In this document: piece by piece, positions 8,201 to 10,646 of the stretch
How the letters are laid out: each line of letters opens with the position of its first letter
Position numbering within the stretch: position 1 is the first letter of the stretch
Source: JBEKYD01 sp052325345
GTDB taxonomy: Bacteria; Acidobacteriota; Terriglobia; Bryobacterales; Bryobacteraceae
Assembly (NCBI GenBank): GCA_052325345.1
Contig: JBKQVG010000314.1
Location: 1-10,646 of the forward strand
DNA: 10,646 bases
Direction of reading: 5' to 3'
Notes under the pieces: generated by a model
Database searches by the model: none
What the model was told of the DNA's origin: nothing
What the model saw: only the letters and a program-made list of their open reading frames with translations
Program-made: the position numbers and the translations under genes

Positions 8201-8383
8201 GGAAGCCATGGTCTCCGGGCTGGCGCCGGGAAGGTTGGCGCTGACCGAGATGGTGGGGAAGTCCACTTGCGGCAGCGGCGATACGGGCAGAAAACGAAAG
8301 GCGACCGACCCGGCCAGGCCGACGGCGGCGACCAGCAGCGTGGTCGCCACGGGACGCCGGATGAAGGGTTCCGCGATATTCAT
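5276..8383 (-). CDS. mdtC: RND multidrug efflux inner-membrane subunit, MdtC-like
   Basis: A complete 1035-residue RND (HAE1) transporter, the normal length for MdtB/MdtC/AcrB proteins. TM1 is near residues 12-32, the first porter domain runs to about 330, TM2-TM6 span about 335-485, TM7 about 526-545, the second porter domain to about 850, and TM8-TM12 about 855-1010. Proton-relay residues are intact: Asp401-Asp402 in GFVVDDAIVVIENI, Lys921 in VKKNAILMVDFA, and Arg952 with Thr959 in RFRPILMTT. NHQGLFPAVTISFNL (796-810) and PLAFGTGTGSEL (969-980) are typical of the MdtB/MdtC branch. It should pair with the MdtB-like protein encoded 3 bases upstream in a hetero-oligomeric proton-driven pump. 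Its ATG follows TAG-AGC with only a weak ribosome-binding signal, suggesting translational coupling. In enterobacteria MdtABC exports bile salts and novobiocin; the substrate here is unknown. The symbol denotes the family branch, not proven orthology. Confidence 0.93.
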   Translation of the reverse strand: MNIAEPFIRRPVATTLLVAAVGLAGSVAFRFLPVSPLPQVDFPTISVSANLPGASPETMASSVATPLERQFGRIASVTEMTSSSTLGASNITLQFDLNRNIDAAARDVQAAIAAARGYLPTNLPSNPNYRKVNPADSPIFMIALTSNVLSKGAMYDAASTIMAQKLAQVSGVGQVSVGGSALPAVRIELDPHSLFKYGVSLENVRTILSRANANTPKGHFTDGHQMWEVGANDQIFHASDYKSLILAYHNGTAVRVSDVGEAVDSVEDLRNAGYMNGKPSVLIIIFRQPGANIIDTVDRIRAIVPQLKASIPQAIDLTIAMDQTVTIRASVRDVERTLVISVLLVILVVFFFLRNGRTTFIPSVAVPVSLIGTFGVMYLLGFSLDNLSLMALTISTGFVVDDAIVVIENITRYLEQGYKPFQAALKGASEIGFTVLTMSISLVAVFIPLLLMGGIVGRLFREFSITLSVAILMSMVVSLTATPMMCAHLLKEHAEHGWLYRISERAFNWVVRTYGRTLSGVLRHPFITLMVLMATIALNVNLFIRVPKGFFPQQDNGRLAGQILADQDTSFHAMSGILRRMVNIVAADPAVAAVNGFTGSRGASNNANMFVSLKPPTERNISADLVIARLRPKLARVPGASLFLQASQDIRVGGRNSAAQYQFTMRGDNLDDLNAYAPQMYQELRTIPIIADINSDQQIHGLQTMVTYDRVTAGRFGISPQLIDNVLYDAFGQRQVSVMFTSLNQYHVVAEVAPEYWQNPLILRDIYVNNPANPHLQVPLSAFAHFAPDTAPLSVNHQGLFPAVTISFNLQPGIALGDAVNAITAASRKVGLPPTIQTMFAGTAQAYQESLGNEPILIAAALTAVYLVLGILYDSYIHPITILSTLPSAGVGALLALMITRTDLSVIAVIGIILLIGLVKKNAILMVDFALQAERLEGKNSRDAIFEACLLRFRPILMTTMAAMLGAVPLAFGTGTGSELRRPLGIAIIGGLTVSQVLTLYTTPVVYLYFDRLQHWWTRHRARRAHSDGLLGSEA
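5281..5285 (-). promoter_or_regulatory. Shine-Dalgarno GGAGG that fixes the efflux lipoprotein start
   Basis: On the - strand GGAGG (5285-5281) sits in the last codons of the upstream RND gene and is followed by a nine-base spacer and ATG at 5271. It is the only strong ribosome-binding site seen in the window. It supports independent or coupled re-initiation at the third gene of the operon. Confidence 0.8.
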
Positions 8384-8386
8384 GCT

Positions 8387-10646
8387 CTAGCGCGCGGGCT
8401 CGAGGCCCGGCCCCCCTTCCGGAGCCGCCGGCTTACCCGATAAACGCCGCGCCAGGCGGTCGAACCACAGGTAGATCACCGGCGTCGTGAACAGGGTCAG
8501 CGCCTGGCTGAAGATCAGGCCGCCGACGATGGTGATGCCCAGGGGCTGGCGCAGTTCCGACCCGGTGCCGGTACCGAACGCCAGCGGTACGCCGCCCAGC
8601 AGGCAGGCCATGGTGGTCATCAGAATGGGACGAAAACGCAGCAGGCAGGCCTGGTAGATCGCATTCACCGGACTCATTCCCTCCTTGCGTTCCGCGTCCA
8701 GGGCGAAGTCGATCATCATGATGGCGTTCTTCTGCACGATACCAATCAGCAAGACAATGCCGATCAATGCGATCACGCTGAAATCGGAGTGGCAGATGTT
8801 GAGCGCCAGCAGCGCCCCGACGCCGGCCGAAGGCAGGGTGGACAGAATCGTGACGGGATGAATATAGCTTTCATACAGCACCCCGAGCACGATGTAGACC
8901 GTGATCAACGCGGCCAGAATCAGGACGGGCTCGTTGGCCAGCGACGCCCGGAACGCCGCCGCGCTGCCCTGGAACGCGGCCTGGATGCTGGCCGGCATGT
9001 TGAGCTCCTGTTTTACCCGGTTGACCGCATCCACCGCGTCGCCGAGCGCGGCGTTCGGCGCGAGATTGAAGGAGAGCGTGACCACCGGGAACTGTCCCTG
9101 ATGGTTGACCGTAATCGGAACGGTGGTCTGTTCCACGTGGCTGAAGGCGCTCAGCGGCACCTGGCCGCCGTTCGGGAAAGCCGACGAGGACGCAATCGCG
9201 GCGCCGCCGAAGACCGCGGTGGAGGCGGCGCTGGACGCGGCCGAAGCGCCCGTGCTGGAGGCGGCGGTGGGCGCGACGCTCGAAGCGCCACCCACGGCGC
9301 TGGTGCTGGAAGTTCCACCCGAAACCATCCCGTTGCTGCCGGAGGGATAGCCCGTTCCGGTTCGAATGAACAGGTCGCGCAGGTTCACCGGGTTTCTCTC
9401 GAAGCGCGGGTCTACTTCGAGCACCACGTGATACTGGTTCAACTGCGTGAACATGGTGGAGACTTCCCGCTGGCCGTAGGCATCGTACAAAGTCTGGTCG
9501 ATGGTGGAAGCCGTGATACCCAGACGGGCGGCGGTATCGCGATCGTACACCAGCTTGGCCCGCAGACCGGATACCTGCTGGTCGCTGGCCACGTCGCGCA
9601 GCTCCGGCAACTCCTTCAAACGGTTCAACATGCGGGGTGCATAGGTGTTCAGCTCGTCGGCGCTGGGATCTTCCAGGGTGTACTGGAACTGGGTGCGGCT
9701 GACCCGGTCGTCCACGGTAATGTCCTGCACCGGCTGCATGAACAAGGTGATGCCGGCGATGCCGGCGATTTCCGGTTGCAGGCGCCGGATCACGTCGCTG
9801 GCGCCGATCTTGCGCACATCGAGCGGCTTCAGGTTGATCAGAATGCGGCCGCTGTTGAGCGTAGTGTTAGTGCCGTCGATGCCGATGAAGGAAGACAGAT
9901 TCTCCACCGCCGGGTCCTTCAGAATTACGGCAGTCAGCTCTTGCTGCAGGCGCGACATCTCGCTGAACGACACCGTTTGCGCCGCTTCCGAGACTCCCTG
10001 GATCACGCCGGTATCTTGGATCGGGAAAAATCCTTTGGGGATGTACCAAAACTGGACGATGGTCAGGGCCAGCGTGCCGATCGCCACCAGCAGCGTTGTG
10101 GTCTGGAAGCGCAGCACGACCCGGACCATCCGGCCATACTGCGCGATCACCCAGTTGAAGGCGTGCTCGGAGGCGAGATAGAAGCGGGTCTGTTCGGTTT
10201 CCGGCCGGTGCTTCAACAGCTTGGAGCACATCATCGGCGTGAGCGTCAGCGACACCACGGCCGAAACCAGAATGGTGACGCTGAGGGTAACCGCGAATTC
10301 GCGGAACAGCCGGCCCACGATGTCGCCCATGAACAGCAGCGGAATCATTACCGCAATCAGCGAAATGGTGAGCGAAACGATGGTGAAGCCAATCTGCGCC
10401 GACCCTTTCAGCGCGGCCTCCAGCGGGCTCTCGCCTTCTTCGATATAGCGGGTGATGTTCTCGATCATCACGATGGCGTCGTCCACCACGAAGCCAGTCG
10501 AAATCGTCAGCGCCATCAAAGAAAGGTTGTCAAGCGAATAGCCCAGCAAATACATCACGCCAAACGTACCGACGAGAGAGAGCGGCACAGCCACGCTGGG
10601 GATGATGGTCGCTGCCAGATTGCGCAAGAACAGGAACATGACCATG
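8387..10646 (-). CDS. mdtB: RND multidrug efflux inner-membrane subunit, MdtB-like (N-terminus outside the window)
   Basis: Partial gene: 752 residues are visible and the frame runs off the right edge within TM2, so roughly 340 N-terminal residues (TM1 and the first porter domain) are missing. The first Met visible is internal. Proton-relay residues are present: the Asp-Asp pair in GFVVDDAIVMIENI (visible res. 55-56), Lys639 in IVQKNAIMMIDFA, and Arg670/Thr677 in RFRPILMTT. The C-terminal membrane half closely parallels the MdtC-like protein, sharing for example SYIHP, TILSTLPSAGVGALLAL and AFGTGTGSELR, so the two are tandem paralogs of one pump. Unusually, a Ser/Ala/Gly/Thr-rich stretch of about 65 residues (visible res. 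430-494) lies in the second periplasmic region, just before QVPLSAFSH; the partner has about 8 residues there. It ends in TAG 3 bases before the next ATG. An adaptor gene is expected upstream but is not visible. Confidence 0.92.
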   Translation of the reverse strand, partial: MVMFLFLRNLAATIIPSVAVPLSLVGTFGVMYLLGYSLDNLSLMALTISTGFVVDDAIVMIENITRYIEEGESPLEAALKGSAQIGFTIVSLTISLIAVMIPLLFMGDIVGRLFREFAVTLSVTILVSAVVSLTLTPMMCSKLLKHRPETEQTRFYLASEHAFNWVIAQYGRMVRVVLRFQTTTLLVAIGTLALTIVQFWYIPKGFFPIQDTGVIQGVSEAAQTVSFSEMSRLQQELTAVILKDPAVENLSSFIGIDGTNTTLNSGRILINLKPLDVRKIGASDVIRRLQPEIAGIAGITLFMQPVQDITVDDRVSRTQFQYTLEDPSADELNTYAPRMLNRLKELPELRDVASDQQVSGLRAKLVYDRDTAARLGITASTIDQTLYDAYGQREVSTMFTQLNQYHVVLEVDPRFERNPVNLRDLFIRTGTGYPSGSNGMVSGGTSSTSAVGGASSVAPTAASSTGASAASSAASTAVFGGAAIASSSAFPNGGQVPLSAFSHVEQTTVPITVNHQGQFPVVTLSFNLAPNAALGDAVDAVNRVKQELNMPASIQAAFQGSAAAFRASLANEPVLILAALITVYIVLGVLYESYIHPVTILSTLPSAGVGALLALNICHSDFSVIALIGIVLLIGIVQKNAIMMIDFALDAERKEGMSPVNAIYQACLLRFRPILMTTMACLLGGVPLAFGTGTGSELRQPLGITIVGGLIFSQALTLFTTPVIYLWFDRLARRLSGKPAAPEGGPGLEPAR
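9164..9360 (-). other. Low-complexity Ser/Ala/Gly-rich insertion in the MdtB-like protein
   Basis: This in-frame segment encodes about 65 residues dominated by Ser, Ala, Gly and Thr, for example GASSVAPTAASSTGASAASS, between LRDLFIRT and QVPLSAFSH. The MdtC-like partner bridges the same two blocks with about 8 residues (NNPANPHL). The frame is uninterrupted and conserved pump sequence resumes on both sides, so this is a true protein insertion and not a frameshift. It lies in the periplasmic part, probably as a flexible, exposed loop near the docking/porter region. Confidence 0.8.

Noticed and set aside
8384..8386. A separate promoter between the two RND genes
   Set aside because: Only three bases separate stop and start, and no promoter-like boxes were noticed nearby; one polycistronic transcript is the simpler reading.
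5588..8443. A 951-codon open frame on the + strand opposite the MdtC-like gene
   Set aside because: It is codon-register antisense to the real gene. Stops there would need TTA, CTA or TCA in the sense strand, which this GC-rich gene avoids. The translation is a charged His/Gly/Asp/Arg-rich string with no domain, while the - strand reads as a full RND transporter.

Overview
The window is GC-rich, densely coding bacterial DNA. Its gene content (secreted pectin-degrading enzymes, a UxaE-type hexuronate epimerase and an MdtBC-type RND pump with a NodT-type outer-membrane lipoprotein) indicates a Gram-negative plant-polymer degrader. An Acidobacteriota soil bacterium of the Solibacter/Bryobacter kind is my best guess, but that placement is inference from gene style and not a measured result.

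The left half (1-3631) is a pectin and hexuronate section. It starts with the 3' end of a gene resembling the C-terminal alpha/alpha-toroid domain of exo-rhamnogalacturonan lyases (PcRGLX/YetA type, PL26) on the + strand. A convergent GH28 polygalacturonase-type hydrolase with a twin-arginine signal follows on the - strand. A tagaturonate epimerase (UxaE family) then reads on the + strand, divergently from the GH28 gene. The 163-bp gap between the divergent genes (2197-2359) holds a good sigma70-like promoter facing each way and a small quasi-palindrome midway between the two -35 boxes. The inferred logic is that exported enzymes release galacturonate-containing fragments, and UxaE converts D-tagaturonate to D-fructuronate in the cytoplasm on the way to 2-keto-3-deoxygluconate.

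At 3632-3756 there is a convergent gap packed with stem-loops and a duplicated GCTCCACA motif. It looks like an intergenic palindromic repeat and may also act as a bidirectional transcription stop.

The right half (3757-10646) is one - strand operon that enters from beyond the right edge: an MdtB-like RND subunit (N-terminus outside the window), an MdtC-like RND subunit (complete) and a NodT-family outer-membrane efflux lipoprotein. The junctions are 3 and 4 bases. A periplasmic adaptor (MdtA-like) would be expected just upstream of the operon, outside the window. Both RND subunits keep the proton-relay residues. The MdtB-like subunit carries a Ser/Ala/Gly-rich insertion of about 57 extra residues in a periplasmic loop, absent from its partner.

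I see no RNA genes, CRISPR array, insertion sequence or phage gene, and no convincing wholly new system. The items most worth a second look are the low-complexity insertion in the pump, the palindromic repeat element, and the divergent promoter/operator region.
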